From positions 1,994,788 through 2,058,787 of the forward strand of contig CATOSP010000002.1 in NCBI GenBank assembly GCA_951812625.1: a DNA stretch of 64,000 bases, read 5' to 3'. The notes beneath the pieces were generated by a model that had not been told where the DNA came from, did no database searches, and saw only the letters and a program-made list of their open reading frames with translations. Made by a program: the position numbers and the translations under genes. Positions 1 through 9,594 of this stretch are shown here, one piece after another. Source of the stretch: an uncultured Dehalococcoidia bacterium (GTDB taxonomy: Bacteria > Chloroflexota > Dehalococcoidia > Lucifugimonadales > UBA3495). Numbering within the stretch: the stretch's first letter is position 1; each line of letters begins with the position of its first letter.

Positions 1-3000
1 CGAAATCGCAGTTTCGCCATCCTCCAAAATCACTTGATGACCGTTTTCGTCGGTATCGTCGGCGTCAACTGGACTGACGGACACCGCCGACCTGGAGTCC
101 GTGGGCAGAGCGACGATAGTAGCCTGTTCCACCGGATGATCGACAGCAAATGTATACTCGAAAATGCCTTCAACCAGGGTGATAGCAGTCCCTTCGATTT
201 CCAGCCTGTCGAGAATATTTATAGTGGATTGGGAAGTGTCGTTGTCGACGGACCTGTGGGAGAAATTTCCGGCGTAGTTGGTACTCTGGTCACGAATGGG
301 GCTGTGTCCCAAAGTATAAGTCAGTGTTACATGGTCTTCGTATCGAACGGGCGGATACAAGTTGAGCGCAACTAAGGTGTCTCCTATTGTGATGTTGGAA
401 AGCGTCGGCAACGATGTCCGCCCGGTCAACGAATCCACCACTGTCGCCGAAAAGTCGTCGACCGCCGGCGTCGAGTTCTCGTCCAACGGTTCGTTATAAG
501 TTAGCGTGAGCGCTGGACCGTCGACCGTCGCCACGGTTAGTGCCGGGGCTAAAGTATCTGGGAGGCGGTTGACTCTAACGGTGTAAGTTCTGGCCTCTGC
601 TCCGGGGTCCTCCGGAGTTACAGTGATTAAAATGCTTGTCTCGACGGATTCCAAGGTCACCTGATGGCCCTCAGTGTTCCGGTCTCCATCTTCGGGGGTG
701 ATTCTAACGTCCGCACGCGGGTCGGTTGCGACAGCAGCGATTGTCGTCTTGTTGGTCTCATTCACCACTGTTGCAGAGTAGTCCGTATAGAAAGGGTCGA
801 AAATTGGGGCCAGAGTCACGTCTCTCAGAGACAGTGCGATTAGGGTGTTGTTCGCATCTGGGAGAGTTTCGTTCTCGACCGTCTCATGGTGAAGATCACC
901 AGCGGGGTTACCAAGAACATCCCGGATGGGATGGACACCCTTGGCATAGGTCAGCGTAACTGTATCGTCGAATCGAACAGGTCTGTCCAACTCCAGTATC
1001 ACGGCATTTGCTTCCACAGCCACATCTATCACATCAGGCATAGAGAATACATTGGCCACAGGGTCTACAACTATGACTGAGAAATCACTGCCTGCTGGTG
1101 TTGGGTCAGGGTTCAGGGGCTCGTTGTAAGTCAATGTCAGGATATCAGCAGTTACGGTTGCCATGGCAAACACCGGCGGAGCGATGTCGACCTCACGAGT
1201 GATTTGAAATTCGTACGGGATTACCCCATCACCCAGTTCACTCAAGAGACTGATTCGAACGCGGTTACGGTTGCTGTATCCATCACCTTGAAGGCGTAGC
1301 CTGACCAGGTTACCGTCATCCTGAAACTGATTTTTCGAACTGTTGAACCACTCGATACTCTCGACCCGCACACGCGGGTAGGCGTGGACGATTTCGACCT
1401 CAAGAAACTCGTCCTCGTTCTCGACGGTGAATTCTTTGGAGTCGGACCCTGATAATTCATAAGCCCTATCCGAATCCACGGATCGGAATATGACGGCTGC
1501 GTATCCTACCATAGTGCTCTGCTCGGTGGGATTGTCCACTTGGCGTGGGGTCTGCTCAGTACCAATGTCGGCGGCGGAGTTCCCCTCGATATCCCGGATC
1601 GGGTTCGATCCGGGAACATAAGCCATGGTCACGGTGTCGGCGTAGAGGACTTCGTACCCTAGTGTAAGTGTCACCTTCGTGTCAGAGACGACGAGACCCA
1701 CCACAGTCGCCACCGACTGAGAACCAATAACCGAGTCCACAACTGTGATGCTGAAGTCATCATGGGCAGGGGTGGAGTCTAGGTCCAACTGTTCGTCAAA
1801 GCCCAGCGTGAGAGTAACGCCATTGACCGAAGCACTTATCAACTCCGGCGGGGTAGTGTCAGGTGTTAGGTTCTTCACCAAGCCCGAACGGATGGCTGGC
1901 GCAATGACCCCAGCCAAGTCCCTGATGGGTTTGGCCTCACTCCCGGTAGGGACAGTATAAGTAAGTACTACAGTGTCACGGTGCTCAACCGGTGGGTCTA
2001 GGCTCATCACTACTCTGGCCCCAATAATCGTCACCTCCGAAGCTGTTCGGACCTCACCTTCGACTGAAACATTAAAGGCGTCAACCTCCGGGGTCGAGTC
2101 TGGGTCGAGAGATTCGTCATACTCAAGTGTCAGCGTTGAGTCATTGGCGGTCGCTGTGACTAACCTCGGCGCTGTGGTGTCAGACTTTCGGGTTATGTTG
2201 AAGTTGTATGACTGGGTAGCATCTCCAGACTCGCTACGGACTTCTATCTTGACATTGTTGTAGTTGGAAGAACCATCCCCGTGGAGCGGTAAGGTGATCC
2301 GCGTATCGCCCTCGGAGAGGTTGGTTGAGTGGTAATCGTTAGCTCGGTCTCGCCACCGGATGGAACCGACCCGGGCACGGATATCAGTGAGACCCACAGT
2401 TATGTCCAGTTGGTCATCGGTGTTCTCCACCGTCAGGGGTTGATTGAAGAGAGTCATCGGAACCAAGTAAGTCCTGTCGGAGATGATGGACTCAAACGTT
2501 ACGGACTCAACCCCCGTTTCTTCGCTTATCGGAGTGGAGTTAGCGACTGCGTATGGAAGGTCAGTGGAGCCAATGCTGGCGGCATTGTTCTCTACAATGT
2601 CTTGAATGGGGACTGGACCTTGAACGTAGACCAAGGTCACAGTGTCTCCGAAACGTACCTGCGGATCGAGAGTAAGTGTAATGACTTTACCCTGTATCTT
2701 AACTTCCGTGACTCTTACGGATGGGTGGTCATCCCTAACCGAGTCTGTGACTCCAATGGTGAAATCGGACGCACCAGGGATGGAACCTGTCGACAAGTCT
2801 TCGTTGTATGTAAGGGTCATTGTGAAGCCGCTTACCGAAATGCTGCTGAGTTCCGGGGAGGTAGTATCTGGTGTATCGTTGCTGACCGTCCTGGATGTTA
2901 TGGACAGGGCTGGGTTACCGGAGAGGTCTTTTAAGGGTTTAGCATTTTCCGCAGAGGGAACCGCGTATGCCAAGGTTGCAATGTCGCCGTGCTCAACAGC

Positions 3001-6000
3001 CATATCCAGCCTTAGAGTCACCGCGGAGCCGACTATGGAAACTCCCGAGACCGTGCGGGCGCTCTGATTGACTGTGATGGTGAATGCACTGGTCTGCGGC
3101 CTGGAGTCCTGATCCAGAGGTTCATCATAGGTCATGATCAGATCTGCGCCGACCATCGACATACTGACGAGTTCCGGTGGGGTCGTGTCTGGAGTATTGT
3201 TGTCTACCTCCAGTCCTACAATAGCGGCGGCCGGGTTGCCCGCAATGTCTTGCAGGGGTTGGGCATCTGGTCCTGTCGGAGGGGCGTAGCTTAGCGTCAC
3301 ACTATCACCATGCTCGACTGCCGGGTCCACGGTCAGAGCGACCTGAGATCCGGTGATAGACACATCGGCAACGTTGTAGGTGCTCTCGTTGACCACGATA
3401 GTGAAGGATCCAGGAGCCGGAGTAGAGTTATTGCCTAGTGATTCGCGATACGCCAGGAGCAGCGTCTCACCTTCCACGGATACCCCTCCGAGTTCAGGTG
3501 GAGTAGTGTCGGGTGTCTCATTCTCAAGCGTCTCATTCGCTATCGATGGCGCGGGGTTACCGACTATATCCTGGATCGGGTTGGCGTCCTCACCGGTGGG
3601 TACCGTGTAGGTCAAACTTACAGCGTCGCCATGCTCCACCGTTTGATCCAGTGTCAGAGATACAGATGTTCCAATGACGAAAACCATCGAGACTGTGATC
3701 ACACTCCCATCGATCGTGACCGAGAATGCGCCGTTCCCGGGTGCCGAGTCTGGATCCAAAGTTTCGTTGTAGGTAAGGTTGACCGCCGAACCGTGCACCG
3801 TCGCGCCAACCAACACAGGTGCGGTCGTGTCCTGTCGACGTGTGACGGTTACCATGTAAGCCCTCTGAGACCTGGAGGCGTCTTCAGGTGTCACTGACAC
3901 CATGATCGCAGTGTCTCCGACCTTCAGGGTCACCTGATCCCCCGTAAAGATCTTCTCGTCCGGGTCCGTGGAGGTGACATCTACGGTTGCTCGGGAGTCG
4001 GTAGTTGTGGCTATTATGGTGGTCTCGTCGGTCTCGTTTGGGACTGTAGCCATGTAGTTGGTGGTAGCCGAAGAGAAGGTTGGGGTTAGAGTAACGTTGC
4101 TCAGGGACAAGTGATTGAGAGTGTTGATGGTAGCTTTGGCAGTCTCGTTGGTGACAGACTGGCCCGATAGATTGTCCGCCGGATTCTGGGCAGAGTCCTC
4201 AATCGGGTTATTGCCCTTGGCGTAATTTAGGGTAACGGTATCCTCGAATCGGACGCTCTTGGCCAGAGTCAGGATTACGCTCCTGCTCAGCACGGTCACC
4301 TTGTAGACCTCAACAGGGGACGAGACAGTGGTCACTGAATCAAGCACCGTTACCGCGGCGTCGGTAGTATCTGGAACCGAGCTCTCATCCAACTCTTCGC
4401 TATAGGAAAGAGTCAGAGATGTACCGTCGACGGTGGCGGACCAGAGTGAGGGACCGATGGTGTCTGGTTTGCGGGTAATGCTGAAGTGATAGGTATGAGA
4501 GTCGGTGCCAGCCTCGCTCTGTACCTCAACTTTCACTTTGTTATAATTCGACTGGCCGTCTCCGTAACGAGGCAACGCCACACGAGTGTCGCCCTCAGAA
4601 ATGTTGGTGGAGTGATAAGTGTCAGTCCCGTCACGCCATTGAATGGAACTGATTTGGGCACGGGTGTCGGTGAGTGACACCCTGACGTCCAGTTGGTGGT
4701 CCTCGTTCTCCACCGTTAGTGCTTGACCGAAAGAGGCCTTGGTCACGACGTAGCTCCGCTCGGAGTTAACGGAACTAAAAGTCACAGACTCAACCCCCGT
4801 CTCCTGGCTCTTAGGGCTAGAATTGGTGACGGTGTGTGGGGATGCGAGAGAACCGATATTTGCAGCGTTGTTTTCAGAGGTGTCTTGGATCGGGGTAGCG
4901 CCACTGGTGTAGACCAGAGTGACGGTATCCCCGAAACGGACTTGGTGGTCAATGGTGAGGGTGATGTCAGCATCTGTGATGCCAATAACCGTAATGGTTG
5001 GCGTGACTACGCCATCAGTGACGGAATCGGTGACCTCCACGTTGAAGTCGGTTGCCCCAGGCTTGGAGGTTGTGTCCAATATCTCATTGTAGGTGAGGGT
5101 GATCTCGTCCCCGGCAACTGAAGCCCCTACCAGGGATGGCGGAGTTGTATCGGGAGTGTCATTGGTCACCGTGGTCCTAGATATAACCGGGGCGGGGAGT
5201 CCGGCGAGGTTGCGGATGGGTGCCGTATCATCCCCCGACGGGACTGCGTAAGCCAGGGTCACGGTGTTTCCATGCTGTACCGGTGGAGAAAGAGTCAATA
5301 CCACGTCGGTCTGGGCAATTGAAACCTCGGAGACTGTGCGGGAGTTGCCGTCGACCGCAACAGTAAAGGCCGTCGTGGGCGGGGTGGTGTCTTCGTGCAA
5401 CGCCTCATCATAGGTTAGAGTCAACTTCGCTTGGTTAGCGGATTTGCCGGACAGGATCGGCGGGGTGGTATCAGGGGTCTTGTTTGACGGATTGAATCCA
5501 GTTATAGCGGGAGCATGGAGTCCTGCTAGGTCCTGAAACGGGCTCGATCCGACTCCGGTGGGTACGGTGTAGGCGAGGACAAGGTTATGACCGTGTTCCG
5601 TAGGAGTGTCGAGGGTTAACGTTACGTGGTTGCACTTGATGGATAATCCGGAAAAGGTTCGTGGGTCGTCGTTCACCGTGACAGTAAACGCGTTGTATTC
5701 GGGAACGGAGTTTTCGTCCAGGGCTTCCCCGAAATTTAGCGTCAGCACGTCGCCCAGAACCGACCCGCCGATTAGGGATGGTGGAGTGGTATCGATTCCA
5801 TCGATAGCCACCGAACCCTCGGGGATGGCGGGAGCTGCCAGACCCGCCAGGTTCTGTATAGGCTTCGAATTCTCTCCAGTCGGTGGGGTATAGGAGAGAG
5901 TCAAATTTTCGCCATGTTGAACAGGCGCGCTGAGGTTCAGTTTTACGGTCTTGCAGGTGACATCAACCGCCGAGACCGTGCGAGGGCTCCCATTGACAGC

Positions 6001-7836
6001 CACAGTGAACGAGTCTGCCACCGGGGTTGATTCTTCATCGATGTCATCGTCATAGGGTAAGGTCAGTACATCGCCGACAGCTGAGACTCTACCCAGTACC
6101 GGTGGGCTCGGATCCGGCGTGACGTTCTCGATCAAGCTGACGGGAATCGCAGGGGCATCCAACCCCGCGAGGTCCTGGATAGGTTTGGCATCTTCCTCAG
6201 TGGGTCCGGTGTATGCCAAAGTCAGAATGTCGTCGTATTCAACGGCTTGATCAAGGGTTAGTCTTACCTCGGTACCGTTAACGGCAACTGCCGACACAGT
6301 GCGAACACTTCCGTTGACCGCGACGATGAACGAACTGCTCTGGGGGGATGAATCCTCGTCAAGATTCTCGTTGTATGTCAGAGTGAGTAAGGGTCCATTG
6401 GAGGAAGAGCCGACGAGCACGGGTGCTGTAGTGTCCGGCGCCGGCACCTGTCTAGTCACCGTAACCACGTACATAGCCGAGAGAGCAGTGGCGTCCTCTG
6501 GTGTGACGGTAATGGTGATGGCGTTTGGTCCTGTCACAAGAGTTACTTGGTGGCCATCTACGTTAGTGTCCACATCTTCAGGAAATACATTCACGGTGGA
6601 GAATGCATCAGTGGGTGTGGCCATGACCGTCGTCTGATCAACGCCGGAACCTACATCAGCAGTGTATTGGGTCGTGGAACTGGCAAAGGCTGGGGTGAGG
6701 GTAATTCCGCTCAGAGTTAGGCTACCGAGGCTGTTCTCCGTGGCACCGGCGGTGGTGTTGGTAACGGCTTGGCCGGTGAAGCTGGCGACAGGGAGGTTGA
6801 CGGGGTCCTTGAGCATGTCCGTCTGAGGTTTAGTGTAGGCTAGAGTAACCGTGTCCCGGCGGCGAACAATCGTGTCCAGGGTTAAAGTGACCGTCGAACC
6901 ATCAAGATCTACTTCCGTTACCCCAGGCATGGAAGGATCAGATTCTCCAGGACTTGTGACGGTAACCTCAAAAGCCGTCTCGGCCGGTATCGAACCCTGA
7001 TCGAGGGTCTCGCTGAAGGTGAGAGTCAAGGTCGAACTGTCGATGGACGCTCCGCTAAGGGAAGGCGGGGTAGTGTCCAACTTGCGGAAGATCTTGAAGT
7101 CATACCAGTCGGTTAACTCTTCCGTCTCGGTCTTGAGCCGAATCCCGGCCCTATTGAAGTTCGACGTGCCAGTGCCTTGACGAGGCAACCGTATCCGTGT
7201 ATCACCTTGGGAAATGTCAGGGTATTGGATCGTAGACCCTCGGAACCAGCGAATACTCTCGAGTTGAGTACGAGGGTCGACAGGCAGGACATCAAGGTCC
7301 AGGTATTCATCCTCGTTTTCGACCGTGAATTCCCTCGGCTCGTCCTTGGTAATTTCGTAGGTCCTTTCGGAGTTGATCGAATGGAACGTGACCAATGTAA
7401 AGTCCCAGACATTTTTCTTGGCAGTTTGATTAGTCACGGAGTAAGGAGATTCGACCGTTCCGATATTGGAGGACGAGTTTCCCGACGAATCCTTGATTGG
7501 TTGTGAGCCGACCGTGTATACCAGGGCTACGGTATCGGCGAAGCGTACTTCGTAATCGAGGGTTAGAGTAACAGTTGTTCCCTGGACAACGATGGCCGAG
7601 GGGGCGGCAGTGGATTGAGTCTTTGTTACTGAATCGGTGACGTCAATCGCGAAATCACCGGTGTCCGGTATTGAGTTAGAATCAAGGCTCTCATCGAAGA
7701 TCAAGGCCATTGTAGCCCCGTCAACCGTGCTAGTGGTGTGACTCGGTGGGTTAGTGTCAGAGCCCTGCTGGGCCAAGGTACTGGAGACACCGGTGAGGAC
7801 AACAAGCAAGGCGACAATCGAGACAGCCAACACCAT
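1..7836 (-). CDS. giant secreted SwmB/cadherin-like repeat protein (3' end outside window)
   Basis: Reading the minus strand in triplets aligned to base 1, I found no stop codon from 7986 down to 1; two TAG codons at 7987-7992 close the frame upstream. From the ATG at 7836 at least 2612 codons are visible and the C-terminus is missing. The N-terminus is a signal peptide (hydrophobic run, then STLAQQ), so the protein is exported. The rest is beta-sandwich repeats. Sixteen SwmB-like units (PF13753 type) are marked by motifs such as LTLTYNEPLDENSTP and are mostly joined by DTTPPEL linkers. There are four copies of a domain with TVENEDxxLD, SIxW, GDTRIxLP and YxFxITRK, and three copies of a cadherin-like sandwich ending VTPEDA...YxVTVTR. 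Two Cys were noticed (TCKTV, KCNHV). A GTG at 7917 is an alternative start. Likely a surface adhesin or matrix protein; the ligand is unknown. Confidence 0.9.
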   Translation of the reverse strand, partial: MVLAVSIVALLVVLTGVSSTLAQQGSDTNPPSHTTSTVDGATMALIFDESLDSNSIPDTGDFAIDVTDSVTKTQSTAAPSAIVVQGTTVTLTLDYEVRFADTVALVYTVGSQPIKDSSGNSSSNIGTVESPYSVTNQTAKKNVWDFTLVTFHSINSERTYEITKDEPREFTVENEDEYLDLDVLPVDPRTQLESIRWFRGSTIQYPDISQGDTRIRLPRQGTGTSNFNRAGIRLKTETEELTDWYDFKIFRKLDTTPPSLSGASIDSSTLTLTFSETLDQGSIPAETAFEVTVTSPGESDPSMPGVTEVDLDGSTVTLTLDTIVRRRDTVTLAYTKPQTDMLKDPVNLPVASFTGQAVTNTTAGATENSLGSLTLSGITLTPAFASSTTQYTADVGSGVDQTTVMATPTDAFSTVNVFPEDVDTNVDGHQVTLVTGPNAITITVTPEDATALSAMYVVTVTRQVPAPDTTAPVLVGSSSNGPLLTLTYNENLDEDSSPQSSSFIVAVNGSVRTVSAVAVNGTEVRLTLDQAVEYDDILTLAYTGPTEEDAKPIQDLAGLDAPAIPVSLIENVTPDPSPPVLGRVSAVGDVLTLPYDDDIDEESTPVADSFTVAVNGSPRTVSAVDVTCKTVKLNLSAPVQHGENLTLSYTPPTGENSKPIQNLAGLAAPAIPEGSVAIDGIDTTPPSLIGGSVLGDVLTLNFGEALDENSVPEYNAFTVTVNDDPRTFSGLSIKCNHVTLTLDTPTEHGHNLVLAYTVPTGVGSSPFQDLAGLHAPAITGFNPSNKTPDTTPPILSGKSANQAKLTLTYDEALHEDTTPPTTAFTVAVDGNSRTVSEVSIAQTDVVLTLSPPVQHGNTVTLAYAVPSGDDTAPIRNLAGLPAPVISRTTVTNDTPDTTPPSLVGASVAGDEITLTYNEILDTTSKPGATDFNVEVTDSVTDGVVTPTITVIGITDADITLTIDHQVRFGDTVTLVYTSGATPIQDTSENNAANIGSLASPHTVTNSSPKSQETGVESVTFSSVNSERSYVVTKASFGQALTVENEDHQLDVRVSLTDTRAQISSIQWRDGTDTYHSTNISEGDTRVALPRYGDGQSNYNKVKVEVQSEAGTDSHTYHFSITRKPDTIGPSLWSATVDGTSLTLSYSEELDESSVPDTTDAAVTVLDSVTTVSSPVEVYKVTVLSRSVILTLAKSVRFEDTVTLNYAKGNNPIEDSAQNPADNLSGQSVTNETAKATINTLNHLSLSNVTLTPTFSSATTNYMATVPNETDETTIIATTTDSRATVDVTSTDPDEKIFTGDQVTLKVGDTAIMVSVTPEDASRSQRAYMVTVTRRQDTTAPVLVGATVHGSAVNLTYNETLDPDSAPGNGAFSVTIDGSVITVSMVFVIGTSVSLTLDQTVEHGDAVSLTYTVPTGEDANPIQDIVGNPAPSIANETLENETPDTTPPELGGVSVEGETLLLAYRESLGNNSTPAPGSFTIVVNESTYNVADVSITGSQVALTVDPAVEHGDSVTLSYAPPTGPDAQPLQDIAGNPAAAIVGLEVDNNTPDTTPPELVSMSMVGADLIMTYDEPLDQDSRPQTSAFTITVNQSARTVSGVSIVGSAVTLRLDMAVEHGDIATLAYAVPSAENAKPLKDLSGNPALSITSRTVSNDTPDTTSPELSSISVSGFTMTLTYNEDLSTGSIPGASDFTIGVTDSVRDDHPSVRVTEVKIQGKVITLTLDPQVRFGDTVTLVYVQGPVPIQDIVENNAASIGSTDLPYAVANSTPISEETGVESVTFESIISDRTYLVPMTLFNQPLTVENTDDQLDITVGLTDIRARVGSIRWRDRANDYHSTNLSEGDTRITLPLHGDGSSNYNNVKIEVRSESGDATQSYNFNITRKSDTTAPRLVTATANDSTLTLEYDESLDPDSTPEVDAFNVSVEGEVRTASEVTIIGARVVMSLDPPVEHRDTVVLTYTVPTGSEAKPIRDLAGVIAPAIRSGLVKNLTPDTTPPELISASVNGVTLTLGFDEQLDLDSTPAHDDFSITVVDSVIGSQSVATVVGLVVSDTKVTLTLGYEVLYADTVTMAYVPGSNPIRDIEGNSAADIGTEQTPRQVDNPTEQSTMVGYAAVIFRSVDSDRAYELSGSDSKEFTVENEDEFLEVEIVHAYPRVRVESIEWFNSSKNQFQDDGNLVRLRLQGDGYSNRNRVRISLLSELGDGVIPYEFQITREVDIAPPVFAMATVTADILTLTYNEPLNPDPTPAGSDFSVIVVDPVANVFSMPDVIDVAVEANAVILELDRPVRFDDTVTLTYAKGVHPIRDVLGNPAGDLHHETVENETLPDANNTLIALSLRDVTLAPIFDPFYTDYSATVVNETNKTTIAAVATDPRADVRITPEDGDRNTEGHQVTLESVETSILITVTPEDPGAEARTYTVRVNRLPDTLAPALTVATVDGPALTLTYNEPLDENSTPAVDDFSATVVDSLTGRTSLPTLSNITIGDTLVALNLYPPVRYEDHVTLTYTLGHSPIRDQSTNYAGNFSHRSVDNDTSQSTINILDRLEIEGTAITLVEGIFEYTFAVDHPVEQATIVALPTDSRSAVSVSPVDADDTDENGHQVILEDGETAIS

Positions 7837-8508
7837 CCGGAGCGGGTTCCTGGATACTGAGACAAACAGGTTCGTGACAATGGGCGTGGCGAGCCGCCCA
7901 CTAGGTGGGAGAGTCACAGACCAACCACCGATAACTGGCAACAAACTTGTTGCTACGGGTTCAAATCGAGTTGGCTCGTAAGCACACTACTATGAACAAT
8001 GCCCATACGCGTTGCCCGGACAACGCTGTCGTTCGGTATGAGCCTTCCACTTGTCGGGCGGACTCCTCTGTGTTCTACGCACGTCCAAGGCAACCACACG
8101 CTATGTGGACATAGGTGACTGGCATTCGGGTGTGTCGACAATGGCAACCCTCGAAGATGGCTGTGATCCATCGAACCGTTTGTATCACTACTTCATTCAC
8201 TATAGCATAAGTATATTGTAATAGCCAATAATATCCTAGGAATTGGCTATCACGCAATGTCATATTATTGGCATCACGCGATGGAGTATCATGTTCGCAA
8301 GAGCGAGGGATATCTGACGGGCACTTGCGTGTTCCAAGAGGGATGACCGATTAGAGGACCGGCGTTGGTCAGTCCCAGCATCTGATATAGTGGATGTAGG
8401 AGTTGTGACTCCGAAGCTGGCTGATGAATGATTGTGTTACCCAGAGTCGCTTGGGCTTTCGACGATCTACTGTCCGCCCAGAACCCGGTTCGCTAGCGGG
8501 ATAGAAGA
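7837..8508. other. divergent intergenic region with AT-rich inverted repeats
   Basis: This 670-base gap separates the giant repeat-protein gene (minus) from the YihY-type gene (plus). The part at about 8190-8285 is much more AT-rich than its surroundings. It holds two competing inverted repeats: ATAGCCAAT (8221-8229) with ATTGGCTAT (8242-8250), and GCCAATAATAT (8224-8234) with ATATTATTGGC (8262-8272). A near-duplicate TATCACGCAATG / CATCACGCGATG (8248, 8272) overlaps them. I see no convincing gene here; the short ORFs lack start signals. Confidence 0.5.
8199..8228 (-). promoter_or_regulatory. possible promoter of the giant repeat-protein gene
   Basis: On the minus strand TTGGCT (8228-8223) and TATAGT (8204-8199) are separated by 18 bases inside an AT-rich patch. 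This would give a leader of roughly 350 bases before the ATG at 7836. The -35 match is only partial, so this is a weak prediction. Confidence 0.3.
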
Positions 8509-9525
8509 ATGGCTGGGTTGAGGAGTCTACAAGGGTCGGCCCTTGTTCGGGCCACGATGACCCGACTGACCAATTCGTTTGGGGCCAGTCGGGATATGTT
8601 ACTGCGTGTCACTCGGCCCGTTAAGGACTGGTTCTTGGTGCAACTGCTGGTTCGTACCGTCCTAGAGATGTCCGCCGATGACGCGACCCACATGGCCGCG
8701 GGTATATCCTACTACGCGTTGTTCTCCATCTTCCCGCTCCTGCTGTTCCTCGTCGCCACGTTAGGCTTCTTCATGGAGACCGAAGAGGTTCGGTCCCAAG
8801 TACTAGATGCCTTTTCCGGTTACTTTCCGGGGTCCGAAAATATTATCGAGCAAAACCTCAACGCAGTCCTAGGAGTACGGGGAGCACTCGGCGTATTTGG
8901 AGTCCTGGGACTCTTATGGTCTGGCAGCGCCATATTCGGGGGAGTGAGCCGCTCAATCAACCGGGCCTGGGACGTTCACGCGGACCGCCCGTTCTTCATT
9001 AACAAGCCAAGGCAATTGGCGATGGCCGCCGGAGTCGGCCTCCTGTTCCTCTTGTCGCTGAGTATCGTAGCCGTGTCGCGGACTACAGACCAATTGGTAG
9101 AGGCTGAAGCCCAGAAGCTAGTGCCTTTGATCGGATGGGTCGCACCACTCGGATGGGTTGCGCCGGTTGTGCTCCAGATAAGCTCATTTATGCTGACCTC
9201 CGCGATGTTCATGCTCATGTACAAGTACATGCCAAACACCCGAACATACTGGGAGTACGTGTGGCCCGGGGCTGTCGTGGCCGCTGCATTGTTCGAGACG
9301 GCCAAGAACATGTTCGTGATTTATCTGAGCCAATTCGCCAATTTCGAAGACGTCTATGGAGCCCTTACGCCGGTAATAGTTTTGTCGTTATGGGCATACA
9401 TAAGCGGCCTGATCCTTATTTTGGGGGCAGAACTCAGCTCAGAGTATTGGCGGTTGCGCCAAGGGCTGGAGCGTGGAGCACTCTCCCTTCAAGAACAGCC
9501 GGAGGTGGTAGACGAGGGTGAATAG
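8509..9525 (+). CDS. YihY/BrkB-family integral membrane protein
   Basis: A 338-residue polytopic membrane protein of the YihY/virulence factor BrkB family (once annotated as ribonuclease BN, a role not supported for the family). The family signature is visible: a hydrophilic lead-in of about 55 residues, then AAGISYYALFSIFPLLLFL, the WSGSAIFGGVSRSINRAWDV segment in the middle, and YMPNTR followed by a C-terminal pair of helices with the GALTPVIVLSLWAYISGLIL region. I count about six membrane spans. The ATG at 8509 has no clear Shine-Dalgarno; ATGs at 8557 and 8596 are alternatives that keep all helices. It stands alone, converging on the glycosyltransferase downstream. The physiological function of the family is not firmly known. 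Confidence 0.85.
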   Translation: MAGLRSLQGSALVRATMTRLTNSFGASRDMLLRVTRPVKDWFLVQLLVRTVLEMSADDATHMAAGISYYALFSIFPLLLFLVATLGFFMETEEVRSQVLDAFSGYFPGSENIIEQNLNAVLGVRGALGVFGVLGLLWSGSAIFGGVSRSINRAWDVHADRPFFINKPRQLAMAAGVGLLFLLSLSIVAVSRTTDQLVEAEAQKLVPLIGWVAPLGWVAPVVLQISSFMLTSAMFMLMYKYMPNTRTYWEYVWPGAVVAAALFETAKNMFVIYLSQFANFEDVYGALTPVIVLSLWAYISGLILILGAELSSEYWRLRQGLERGALSLQEQPEVVDEGE

Positions 9526-9594
9526 GCGAGGCCTCAGTCGCAGAAGTTGTGGTTTATCGCTAGTGTAGGGAACCCAATCTCCGATATTGGACCA

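Noticed and set aside
2329..3067. Plus-strand ORFs of 141-201 codons inside the first 7.9 kb
   Set aside because: They are opposite-frame shadows of the giant minus-strand repeat gene: they lack start signals and family features, while the minus frame shows clear repeating domains.
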